Translations under genes and position numbers: made by a program
DNA from: Rhynochetos jubatus
Lineage: Eukaryota; Chordata; Aves; Eurypygiformes; Rhynochetidae
Length of the DNA stretch: 64,000 nucleotides
Assembly: GCA_027574665.1 (NCBI GenBank)
Contig: CM050668.1
Span: forward strand, 3,602,001-3,666,000
Direction: 5' to 3'
Notes under the pieces: model-generated
What the model saw: only the letters and a program-made list of their open reading frames with translations
Told to the model about the DNA's origin: nothing
Databases searched by the model: none
In this document: positions 41,201 to 53,500 of the stretch, piece by piece
Numbering within the stretch: position 1 is the stretch's first letter
Layout: each line of letters starts with the position of its first letter

Positions 41201-42593
41201 TTTGGGCCTGAATCCCACTTCCAGCTGTCATGGAAATTTCCAGTCTCATTCCAAAGGAAAATTCCGTTTTCAGCCTTCTATTCAGACCCCTGTTTAGGAA
41301 AGGGGGTTCTTTGTACAGCAATAGCAAGAAACCGGATATTAGTCCCTATGTAGTTAGTTTTGGAAATCTGTTGGAGAAAAGTACACGGAAGACAGAACTA
41401 ACGAAAAACTCAGTCCTTCAGAATGGCTGAACAGGTCTGGAACTGCCCAAGCAGATACAGCACAACATACCTCGTTTGCCGTTAACAAAGTTCATCACAT
41501 CATAAAACCTTGGACTGAGTGAGGGAAGCGGGCTGGTAGGCTGCTGCCCGTGGGATTGCCTCAGCAGACACAGCTGACCACGTAACACTCAGCAGTGCCG
41601 GCTGGATGTTGTCAGATCGTGAGATCATCCTGCACTCCAGAGTACAATATCTTCTTGTGAAGGTTGAGCCACTTCAGCACTCACTCACTCTTTGTTATCG
41701 TAATTTCCTTTTACTGCTAAACGGAGATGAGGGCCGCAGACCTCCTGGCTATCAGCGAACAGCAGAGCTCGCTGGCAGCCTTAGCGTGCCAGGCCCTTCC
41801 TCTGTACTTTCCATTTTTGCAACACGTTTCACCCGAGGCTGAAGTCCCTCAGCACCCTACTGTGTGAACATAGCGCCACTGGAATTCCTAGGCCTGAAGC
41901 TTGGAAGAGGCGATACAAAATGGTGTATTCGCTTCAATCCCATTTATACGCCGTTCTAGTGCTTTCACAGTATGAGCATGTTCTGCCCTTCTGGGGTGGA
42001 GGGTTGAGCTCATCCTAAAATGAGAGGAGAGTTTAAGGCAGGTGCCCAGTGGGGTTTAAAGGAAATTACATTGGTTCCTCCACACTTACTTTAAATGACT
42101 CGTTCATCATCTCACTGTAGGTTAGATTCCTGATTCTGTGATATCCTGCTCCAGGCACAAGACCTTGAATTTTCCAGTCACGTACTTAGAAATGTCTCTT
42201 AAAAACAAAAACGAACAGCCACTTAGTAGAGTTCAGGAAATCAGCCACCCTTGTGTCCCGACTCTGGCCACATTTCTGTAATTTATATGCTCTAAGGGTA
42301 CAGAGGAACCAGAATGGTGGGGTTCACAGGTTTAACGTGTGTATGCAGCTGATGTGGACTTCTTTGGACAGTCTCAATTGCTATGGCTTAGCCACAGAAA
42401 TCTGTGTTAATTATACAAAATAATGAATGAATGACTTTTATTAGCTGATGCATTCCATAACGTTTCCAGTCAAATGTGTAATAAGCATATATAGTCAAAA
42501 AGCTGTTACAAATTATGTTACAGTCTCATGCTATACTTCATAGGTGTAAATTTCATGTTGAGGAGACAACTTGTTCTGCAGGCCAAAACATTG

Positions 42594-43230
42594 TAGAATC
42601 ACACAATGGTTTGGGTTGGAAGGGGTCTTAAAGCCCACCCAGTCCCACCCCCTGCCACAGGCAGGGACACCCTCCACAGACCAGGTTGCTCCAAGCCTCA
42701 TCCAGCCTGGCCTTGGACACTGCCAGGGATGGGGCATCCACAGCTTCTCTGGGCAACCTGTCCTAGGGCCTCCCCACCTTCTCCAGGAAGAATTTCTTCC
42801 TGATATCCAATCTATATCTCCCCGCTTTCAGTTTAAACCTGTTACCCCTTGTCCTGTCACTACAGGCCCTTGTAAAATGTCCCCCCCAGCTTCCTTGTAG
42901 CCCCCTTCAGGTACTGGAAGGTGCTATAAGGTCTCCCCGGAGCCTTCCCTTCTCCAGGCTGAACAAGCCCAACTCTCCCAGCCTGTCCCCATGGCAGAGG
43001 GGCTCCAGCCCTCAGAGCATCTCCATAGCCTCCTCTGGACTCGCTCCAACAGGTCCATATCCTTCTGATGTTGGGGGCCCCAGAGCTGGATGCAGCACTC
43101 CAGGTGGGGTCTCAGGAGAGCAGAGCAGAGGGGGAGAATCCCCTCCCTCGCCCTGCTGGCCACGCTGCTCTGGATCCAGCCCAGGATACAGTTGGCTTTC
43201 TGGGCTGCCAGCGCACACGGCCGGCTCGTG
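42594..43230 (-). mobile_element. CR1 LINE, second 5'-truncated copy
   Basis: This copy is in the same orientation as the one at 37.4-38.3 kb and starts on + with TAGAATCACACAATGGTTTG. The two share, almost unchanged, the runs through CTCCAGGAAGAATTTCTTCC, AGTTTAAACCTGTTACCCCT and GCTCCAACAGGTCCATATCC. It is truncated about 220 bp earlier than its partner in the ORF2 region (at CCGGCTCGTG). The minus strand encodes a broken [20 protein letters not shown].. segment of the reverse-transcriptase C-terminus. Confidence 0.92.
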
Positions 43231-46200
43231 TTCAGTATTTTAGCAATGTGTGTGTTATGAAAAGAATCACTGAGTGTAGTTGTAACTGTGTTGCTGAAAT
43301 TGCAGTAGTTCACACTAAATGATTTGGAGTATTAGAAGCATACATGTCATAAATTTTAAACTCCCAAACAATGCAGTGTGGGATGGCAAGCTGAGCAAGC
43401 GTTCAAGCAGCATGCTTGCAGGCTTTGAGAGAAGCATCCAGATTCAGTAAGAACCATTCACTGAGGGCAGCAGTTTCCTTTTTACTTTCCTGTATACGTT
43501 ACTACATATTTTCTATTTTAAACATTCCCCTTCTCATTGTCTGAAACTGAAATGTGCTTTTTTTTTTTAATATCCTGATGCTTCTCTGGCTCCATTTAAA
43601 TCAATGGCAGATAATTCTTGTAATAAGATGAACAGTATTAGCTATAATTCTTGAGAAATGACTTAGTAAAATACATACGTTCCTATGCACCCCTTCAGCA
43701 CATAGGTTAACATTTTTACTGCTTCTATAGTGATCAAACTATTGCCTTTCATACCATTTATTATTTCTATAGATACAGTGAAAACTCTGTAGAGCTTGGA
43801 CCCTCCAATAAATAGCTGGTGCATATTGTACGAGTATTTCTTGCTTGTAGGAAGCAAGACAGTAGCTTGCAGTGTAACAGTGGGTGCGTTTGTGGGTGAA
43901 ATTCAGTACTGGGAAGGGGGCCAGTTCCCGGTGATTTCGTTCTTCAGTATAGAACATTAATGCAGGAATCATGCACTAGCCAAGGGAAGCCAACTCTCCT
44001 GACCCTAATAATCCCAAATGAGTCCATGGCTAGAAGCCACAAGGCACACAGCCGGGGAGAGGGGAAGCCCAGGAGCAGGTAGCAGCTGGCACCGGTTTCT
44101 CCAATCGAGGGGAGGACTGGTGCGGAGGAGGGCTGGGCAGGCTGCTCAGCGGCACTAAGGCACTGCCAGCTCTGGCAGCCGGTGGCTCACATTCCCCCAC
44201 AGCCGGGCTCCTGTCTGCAGGCTCTTAGCAGAGCCATCGTGCTTGAACTGGTTGGGAATCGCAGGTTGACTTCCCTGGCTCTCATCCGGTAAAAAGCAGC
44301 CTTATTTCCCTTTGGCACTCTGTTGTAATTCTTGTGTTACTGCAGTGTAAGCGCTCCATCTATTCCATTTTCCTCAAGGTACTCTGGCTTAGAACAAGGC
44401 AGCATCAAACCGTAATTCAAAACTTAATCAAATAGATGTTGATTGATTAATCAAATAATTGTGATTCTAAGCGTGATAAAGACAATCCCTTCTGAGAAGC
44501 TGGGTCACAGTGACTTGTCCTTCCCACTTGTCTATCCTCTTTTGTTCAGAGAAAGGCCAGCAGTAAGGGCTTCACCTTTGTCATAAATCCATGATGCGCC
44601 TTAAAATAAATACGTTTCCAAGTGTAGTCCCCCCAGAATAACTAACAGCACAGAAATTCATCAGAAAAGTAGATAATGTTCTATTTTAAATGTGCCTTTC
44701 TCGGCACAGTATTCACCGGTCAGGTTAGCAGCCGAGTCTCCTTCCACATCAGTCAATCAGTTTGTCACTGATTTCAGTCCAAGACTGTTTGATGGCAGAA
44801 CCTGAACCTTGGCTACACCTTCTTACCTCCACTTAAGCTATTTCTTTTCCGTATTTTCTTACATTTATTGCAGTGGGAATCTAGTTGTTTTCTCAGTGTT
44901 TCATAATGGAAAAGGTGCAGAACACATAAAATCAGAGAGAAATAAATTATCTTCCCTGTCCGAACTGTAGAGTTCCACAGCAGGATTCCGGGCTTGAGAA
45001 GTACATGGTGACCACAGTGTTTTCCTGTTGCCAAGCCCTGTGGCAGATGCTGCGTTCTTGTTGGGATGATGAAGTAGGTTCCTACACCACAAGTAGATGT
45101 TGTCCCTGCAAAACAGAATAATTCTAGATTCAACGTGATAGTTAAAGCTCTTGGCTTTCAGAAAACTGGGACTTAAGCAGCAAATCAAACAACCTATTTT
45201 TGAATCGGTGCCGTGACGTTGGCTCATTAGAATCTTACCGTTTTGTGCAGTCATAAACTTCTCTCATGCCACTCTTGTGCAAGAGAATTCCAGGCACACG
45301 CAAGAAAATACCAACTTGCCATGGAAGATTTATTGATGAGGCAATGGTCAAATTCCTTCTTTACATGCAGTTCGAAGCCTGGAACAGCTTCCTTGTCTCC
45401 AGCAGATGAGAACGAAATCTGGCTCATTTAATCTAATTTTGTCTCCGCCAACAGATCCTTCTCTCTCGTTCTGGTCTGAAGAGCTGATTTTTGTAATAGC
45501 TTCAATGTGGAAAAAAAAAAATTAAAATCTCAGCATAGAGAGCCTCCAGTAATTCCTCTGGGCGTTTTGTAACTCCTATTGTTAACCAGTAACTACCCTT
45601 ATTTTGTTTGGATAATGATGCCTGGCATACTGGAAGATGGAACATTTACTCAGACAAAATGATTTATCTTAGTATAACAGGATCAGCCTCTCAGCTGGGG
45701 CTTCTGGATGCTGCTCTACTACAAACAAAATAAAAACCCCAGTCAGCTGAAATTAATAGTGCATTGGAGCCATGTCCTTACTCTCCTTGCACATGGAAGA
45801 ACGTGTTGAGGATATTAAATCAGAACACAGCAAATTGAAAGAAATGGATTTTTCCATAAATATCAGACACATGAGATAGCAGCTATCACTAGCAACCAGC
45901 AGCGCTGCTTGAAATATTGCTGCAACATGCTTAATGGATGGTTTTCCTTGTGGCTACGTAGGCATGTGTACTGTGCTAGCTCCCCCCTCCCTTTGCACTG
46001 CAATACGTAGAAAGCCATTATTCCCCAGTGGAGCATTTGCTTGCTGACATCACATGCGGTAGGATCCTTTTGTTTGCCTGTGTCTCCTGCATGGAAATGT
46101 TTGTCTGAGTCACAAATCCCGCTGCCTTTCTTCCTCTATGTCATGCTTGCTTGAGAGCTTCTCCCTGACTCACGGGTTTTGAATTCTGACACAGCCCAGT

Positions 46201-47244
46201 TCGCTGCATGGCCACTGAATCCTTTTAATACTTGATTATTTAATTGATATCCAAACACTAATGATCCCCAAATCACTGCCACTTTTTTTTGCAGCTTTTT
46301 GAATAGAGAGGTTTTGTGACTCAGATTCAGCACTGAATTCTGTTTAAAGGCAAAGTCAGTTCAGCGTTGCTAAATTAAAAGTTAAAGATAGTGACTCCCA
46401 CAACTTGAATGCTCTGTTTAGCCTGCTGGCTGAGTTTCCTCAGCTATAACATTATCAAGCACTGCGCCAGAAAGGGGTCATATGTGTGCATGTGTACTAA
46501 CACCTCTCAGAACTGAAATAATTACTAGTTTGCACTGCAGTACCTTTCTTCTCCTCTAATCTTCTCCTTTTCTCTTAAGAAGAGGACAGAACCCTGCTGT
46601 ATTTTCAGCGCACATCCATTCTTCCATTTGGTTTAGATTTGGAGCTGCTAATATATTGCTGGTGTTTAAGAAGCTGGGTTTCCTCCTTATGAAAGCCACA
46701 AACAAAACAGATGCTGCTTACAGAACCTGGATGCTTTGGTAAAAGGAGGACATGGAAGCCAAGGGCGATGCAGCAGTTTGGTTCAAGTTTGAGCAAGGGT
46801 AAAATATTCTTACTAACAAACATAAAGTTACCACGCTGGATTAAATCTTTCGTCCGCCGGATGTAGTCTTTCACCTCTATTGTTACCACAACAAGATAAA
46901 TGAGAAGTTCAAAACAGCGCTGTCGTCGTCCTTGATCAAGGACTTTGCAGCAGGTGAGGGCTAATGCCCCAGTCTGGCACAGCGTTTAAGCATCTATTTA
47001 TCTCCAAGCATCCGTCAGCGGCTCCACTGCCCCTGCCCCGGTGCGATGAGTTTCACTGAGCGCAGTCCTGCGTGGAACCCTGTGAAAGTTCAGATACGCA
47101 CTAACCCAGATGAGCGATCGAGACCTCTGTCATCAGATGTACCACACTAAACGCTCGCATTTCCTTACCCAGAGTAAAAGAAGTAGTAGTATTCTCCACC
47201 TCACCCCCCAAAATGGTGGAGACTCTGGTTATAGAAAACAGGTT

Positions 47245-47250
47245 TTTATT
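47245..47250 (-). terminator. RAD51C: Poly(A) signal AATAAA of RAD51C
   Basis: The + strand TTTATT is AATAAA on the sense strand, about 158 nt past the TAA stop, in a short 3' UTR. Cleavage would be expected roughly 10-30 nt further on (about 47215-47235). It is the first perfect AATAAA I see downstream of the stop. The cleavage site itself cannot be proven from sequence. Confidence 0.6.
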
Positions 47251-47407
47251 ATAAAAGTAACACACAATTTCCTGTGACAAATTTGCATAGTGCAGTCAAC
47301 GTTAAAATAAAGTCCGGTGCAGGAATTTAGGTCAGGGTCTCCCAGGCTACCTCTGGCTGCATGTTCACCAAGCAGCTGGTTTTTACCATGCAACTCTTGA
47401 GTCGCTG

Positions 47408-47509
47408 TTACTTTTCCTCGTCTCTCCGTGGCCGTTTGCGAGGGTTCATTTCAGTACCTTCTGCATTTGGAGTGACAGCTGGAGGCTGCACGTCTCGGAA
47501 GCCATGAGA
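47408..47509 (-). CDS. RAD51C: RAD51C exon 9, C-terminus and stop
   Basis: Thirty-three codons plus TAA follow a TATATCTTCCAG acceptor. They read [20 protein letters not shown], then [17 protein letters not shown] aligns with the human PQGFRD start of the last exon. The basic KRPRR followed by acidic residues corresponds to the C-terminal nuclear localisation signal known in human RAD51C. The exon is one codon shorter than the human coding portion as I remember it (102 against 105 nt). The middle of this tail is poorly conserved. Confidence 0.92.
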   Translation of the reverse strand, partial: SHGFRDVQPPAVTPNAEGTEMNPRKRPRRDEEK

Positions 47510-50500
47510 CTGGAAGATATAAGAAAAATCATGTGATAACACTTCCATGGATTAAGGCATGAGTAAGTCGTTCCCAGAAGATCAGAATAAGGTATGATGC
47601 TGTCATTTATTTTAGATGAGAGGCCGCAGAACATTTATAGACCAGGCTAAGCTCAGAACCGCAAACTTTTCAACACACGTGCCAATTAATAATGGTGTCT
47701 CCCCATTTTAGTTTGTAAAGATATTTTCACCAACCAGGCTATCATTTTCATTTTACTACTAATAACCCCTGTGGCTATGAAGTGCTGCTTCTCTGTACAC
47801 TCACTTCTGTTGCCTGTGTAAATGAAGTAAAAGCCAATTCCTTCAGCCCTTATTCAAGCTCCCACAGAAGCAAGGAGACAACTGGGTTAATTGCCTCAGT
47901 CATTTTCAGAAACAAAACAATGTCTAAAACCTAGGATATTTCTGTTTCAGGCATCTACTTAACGAACTGTAACACCAGTGGGCCATTGTAAGAGAACAGC
48001 ATACCTGGCTCGGTCTCCAGACTGCAAGGACTGTCCCAGCACAATAATTTATGGAACACAATGGGATGAGAACCTTTAACTGCCAAAAACTAAACATAGA
48101 AGTGAAAGCTAGATGCTGCTTTGGGAGAGAGCTTCAAGTGATCTATTTGGCTTAGTACCATTTAATGATTTGAGAAGATTTTGAAATATGAAAGATCTGG
48201 AAAATCAGGTAGTTGAACATGTCATCGATGCAGACGGAGATACCAAGATGTGAAGCCTGCAACTGTCTGTCTTCCCATCCCCAGACTAATGCTGTGCAGG
48301 GAGCACTGCTGACAGCTCAGTGAAGACTCACTGCAGTGCAGAGAGGAAAAGGGGTTAATCAGAAGGTGACATTGCTTTGGGGATCCTAAATGCACAGGTG
48401 GAGATGAGAGCAATTCAGGAAAGCTGGCATTCTGGGTTGGTGCAGTGTGAAAAAGCAGGCAGAACTGCTATCAGACATGTGACTTCTCTAAAATGCCAGT
48501 GTGTCCCACACCAAGATCAATGCGTAACAGAACAGAACCCAATCAGAACGTTTTGCTTAAGTCTCCCATTGCTGTCTTTCTATTTCTGAATGCCTCACCT
48601 CAGGCAGCCTGCTATGTTTGTAAAGGAACAAACAGCAAGAGGTGCCACAAGGGCAGAATTTGTGCAGTCCCTCTGCTATTATAAGCAACTCAAGTGTTAT
48701 TCTAAATGGCGTAATGGGGAATCTTCAAGTTTAGTGTTTCACTGCTGCTTGCATCTAATCTCTGCCATTTCCCTCAGGCACAAAGGTGGATCTGCAGCCA
48801 AGAATCCACTTAATCCAGCCTGCTAGGCTCCCAGCTAAAGCATTCCAATGGTTATAAAGGCCAGAACACCATAAAGTACACTGCTAAGTATGGATGTTTT
48901 GCACTGAGTCAAAGGCATGTACCTTCTGGGCACAGCCCCTTGAAAATACAAGAATTTTGTATGTATTTGTGAAGCTCGTTAGTGGCCTTTAGATGGAGAG
49001 AACATAACGGAACCAAGGCTTACAAGGCTCACTGGATCTACAAAGCTTAGATAGTCTATGGTCTTTTGAGTTGTTCTTCCACGTCTTCTGGTGTTTACAG
49101 ACTGCATCAAGACTGGCAAAGGCAGATGGCTTTATTACATGAACAGTATTCTCACTGCTAGTCTGGCAGACCCTCCACAGTTCAGGGAAATACTGACAAT
49201 TCCTACCCAGAATACAAGTGCTGTGTCTCTCATCCTTCACGATCAAATAATCACGACACATTACCTGGAAAATTTAAGTCAATCAGATGATCTATTTACT
49301 CCCTTGTGCATAAAACAATTTACATTTCTACACTCTGCATTTAAGAATGAATCCTTATTAGCCTGTGAAAGAAACTCCGTTTCATTTGATAGGTGTTCCA
49401 CAGCTTCCACACGCTCAGGGCAGTGACTGGACTTGCCAGAATGCCAGAAAGGACACAGCTGAAAAAGAACTAGAGCTCGGTCTCTAAGTTACACACTTCT
49501 CCATCAGCTTACAGGCACTGAACAGCCAGTTTGTCAAGGGTACTGAAGTATGTAATTTGCATATGCCTAAACATCTTTAAGGATCTAGGCTTGAGGAATT
49601 TATAATTTGTTTTTGTATGCTGGTTATACATAGATGTGCTCAATCAGATCTGGAAGCACTGAACATGTAAATACATCTTCCAGTTTAACTACTGAGATGT
49701 GAATGAGGAACGATAATAGCAGACTGTTGCCATCAGACCTGAATTTCATGAAAGAAACAGGGATAATACATTTTTTACTTACAGAAACCGTCTGCTGAAG
49801 CAGCTCAACAGGATTAAGGGAAAAAACACAGGGATAATCTTAAGTTTTAACTAATCTTTAATTAGGATACCGTCTCAACTGTATTTCAAGACTGTGTGCA
49901 TTCAAGATGGTGTGCATTCACACGGAAGAAGACAGCATAGCTGTTTTATTATGCATATAAAACTAAAAGGAAAAGGCAATTACACCCCTAAGATAAAATA
50001 CATCTGTTTGTCAACTGGAAAGAGAGTGCTGCACGCTCGCACCACATGATCCCAACAACCTTGGGTAAGTCCCACTTACCCCTCCAGTCTTTACATAACT
50101 AAGAATCTATCTATGTATCTATCTATCTATATACCTATCTCTCTGCAGTATTTCTTCTGTCCTGGTGAACACATTCCAGAGTGAAAAAAGTGATTTCTGT
50201 TCAACAGTTTGAAGATCTCATCTTACGGCAGCAATAAAATCCGCAGGAAATGCTATGGCAACGTGTTTCCATGAGGACACACTGCCAACAGTTATGGCAT
50301 GTACCTATGTATCTGACATTTGAAGATACAAGAGTCGAGTGATGTATTTTTTTAAACCTAAATAGAGCTCAGACAGTATGTATTCTCATTAATATGTATT
50401 TAAGCACTCCACAAAAGAAAATAATCACAGGATTTAAGCAGGGATGAATAAGGACTCTAGCCATAAGTGGAAGCTCCTTGTATGATAGCGACAGAAGAGA

Positions 50501-53500
50501 AAAATCTGTCTATATTGGCTGGTCATAGGGTCACCGGTAGGACGGAGCTATGAAAGACATAAATACGACCTAGGTTATATTGGGCGATGCACTTAAAGCA
50601 TAAATACGTACGGCACAAAGCATGGGTGAGACGTCTGGAATACCATATATGCTTCTGCTCACCCTTGTCCTAGAAAGATAAACTCCACTGGAACAGAGGC
50701 AGAGAAGAGCCATTCGGGAAACAAACACCTACCTCACAAGGGAGGAAAGAGTTTGGCTTGTGTAAGACTCCCAGAATGAAGGCTCAGAGACTGCGTGATT
50801 GCTCTCAGTAACTGCACTTAGGCCAAAAGTTAACATCAAGGGCAGATAAAATAAGCAACTAGCACAAGAACAGATGGGGACAGGCTGTCTGTAAATTTGA
50901 TTTGGAAATTGAAGTGTTTTAAGTCTAAGAGGACCAAGACACTAGGTCACTTTTCTGAAGAAAAAAGGTGCAAAATATTGCTAAACCTGGAGACATTCCT
51001 GTGTTACAGGTTCCCTTCAGAAGGCAACACTAAGACAGCAAGCAGCATTCTCAGGGTTGTCTGCATGCCTGAAAACCCCCTTACAGCTAACAATGCGCCC
51101 CCACCTCCATCTCCATCCCAAAGGAAATACTAACCGTAATGTGGTATGGTATGGTTGACTCCTCCTGACTTGGTGATTTGTACAACGTTGCCAACCTGGT
51201 TAAAGAAAAACCAGATAATTATGATTAGTGAATACAGTAAGAAAAATTCCGAGTAACCAAATGACCAGCCCCAAGTTTTCCCACCATCATGGGGTAGATG
51301 ACCAGTGGAATTCTTACATATGTGTTTTCACATAGGTCATTTAAACTGTGGATGCCAGATTCCCATCCTTTTGACCTGTCAGCTCAAATACAACGTAGAC
51401 CTACTAAAAAGCGTGAATGATTAGTTAGCCTGGTTTTGTCGCAGTATTTGATCACATTTTTAGAACAATATTCATTAGGAATTAATTCCAAATGCCACTT
51501 TCCCTAAATGCAAACAAAAAAGGGTTTGGAGCACAATTCTTTTCTACTCCATTAAGCACTCATTTGTTCACTGACCTCTCTAAGCTGGGAGATACCCTCA
51601 AGAATTCCAATACTTCTCGGGAGGTTTTGTCTAGAGGTTTCACAAGCCTGTCAATACAACCCAGTGGATGGAGAATAAGATGTTCTATTTCTAAGCCTGA
51701 CCTTGAGCAAATCGTTTCTCTTTTATTTCTCCTGTAACACTTGCTCAATTTTGTGCACTTAGGCTCTAAGCAATGCATCACGATTTGTGCTTATACAGCA
51801 CCTAGCCCAGTAGTACCCTTGCGTAATACAGATGGGAGATAGCAGCTCAGGAGCATGGGATTTTCCAACCAGTCACAGGGCTGCTAGTCTGCACCATGCC
51901 CACCCCCCCCAAAGCTTACACTTTCGTAAAGCCACTATAGCAAATCTTCTGTATCAAGACACCTTGCCAAAGATCCTGTTAATTATTTTTGGTGGGTTTT
52001 TTTCCTCCCTGAGGTGCCATTCTATTAGAGAGCACGTAATTACAGCCTGAGGAACGCTGCCACTTCATATTAGCTACACAGGGAATTCCTCAGAACACTG
52101 AAGTGGTGGGTTATACTTTACGAAACAGCCTAAATCTGAAGCTGCAGAAGCCATGCTTTTACAAGTGCTCAGCTGGAGCTCTGCTACATGCCTCTGACTC
52201 AACAGGATCTTTCCTCGCAGCCATGAGAACCCTTGTAATTAAGCTCTGACATTTTCAGTAGTAGAGAGAAAGAAAAAGACAGGTATCATACTTGGCCAAA
52301 GCACAGTTAAAAAAACCCAAGGTAAATGGATTCTCAAATAGTCATCTCTGTGCCTCAATAACCTCATGTACGAACAAGAACCAACCAACTATGGATCATC
52401 AGGTATAGGTAGTTCATGTAAAAAGGCAACACAACCCAGCTCTTTGAGCTTTTTACCAGTCGGCAGCTGTAATCGGAACTGCTGTCCTTCTGCGGGCCCT
52501 GCTCCGTATTAGCTGCACATTTAGAACAGAAATAAAACATTCTTGTCTATCTTCGGCTTGCTTCCTGAACCTGTACCTACAGCCTTCCTAGCTGTGTTGC
52601 AGAAGAAAAAAAGCTCTTTACTTTCGATATATAAAATTAAATTTTGCTCACTGTGCAATCATTATGTTGATGCAACTTCTGTCTTATAAAGGCTGTTAAC
52701 TAATCAGTGATGCTAATTTAATTCCAAATTAAACAGCCTGCTGTAATCATTCTGCATTGCCTTCAAACTCAGAATTTAAAAAACAAAATGCCACAAGAAA
52801 ACATCACTGCATTTTTCCTTCAAGTTTAACAAGCAGAACTGTGCTCAGCAACGTGCCAGTAGCATTTCTGTTCACTGTTTGCAGAAAATTAGGGAGCTGA
52901 AGCAAGGCTTCTTCATCTCAAGTTGCTGCACTGTGGTACTACATACAAGACAAATTTAACTGCCCAGGAAAGAGACGTAAGCTTGCAAGATAGTGAAGGG
53001 GGGGGGGGGGGGGGAGAAGAACCAGGAAACAGGAAAGATCTCACTGCAACAGGCAGAACTTCACTGTTTTTAGAAAGATCATCTTCATTCCTTCTAAAAT
53101 CATCCTCCGTAGGCCAGCTCTGCGTTGGGAATAACTGCAGCTCTCCTACCCCTCTGCAGCTGTCACCTGGTGCCTGCACAGCTGCCCGGTTCTGCAGACC
53201 CATCCTGCTGCATTCAAAGCACGAACGTCCAACGGCTGCCACTGAGGCTCGGGGGTCAGGAGGCCCACGGTCCGGTCTACTGAGAACCACTATCTAGGTG
53301 GAAAACCTTCTTTGGCATCTTTACTTCAGTCTTTTAAGCCCCGCTCAGTAACAAACTGAAAAAATTTTACTCCCTGCTTACAAAATGCAGGTAATAAAAA
53401 AAATATTCGACTTAGCCACCAGATCCTGAATTCTCGTGTCTGAGCAACTGCCGTTAATACTGCGTGGTGAAGAGCCACAGCACCTTGTCACAAGTAGAGC

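Larger units (their letters stand above)
36904..47224. other. Intergenic region between PPM1E and RAD51C
   Basis: About 10.3 kb lies between the PPM1E 5' island and the RAD51C poly(A) signal. It contains the two CR1 fragments at 37.4-38.3 and 42.6-43.2 kb and a GC-rich stretch at about 44.04-44.29 kb. I see no conserved protein or RNA gene. The open frames present are short or are frames of the CR1 copies. Confidence 0.75.
47510..51134 (-). other. RAD51C: RAD51C intron 8
   Basis: This 3.6 kb intron (GTTAGT...TTCCAG) holds the tetranucleotide repeat and the ancient CR1-type remnant. No other feature is recognised. Confidence 0.9.
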
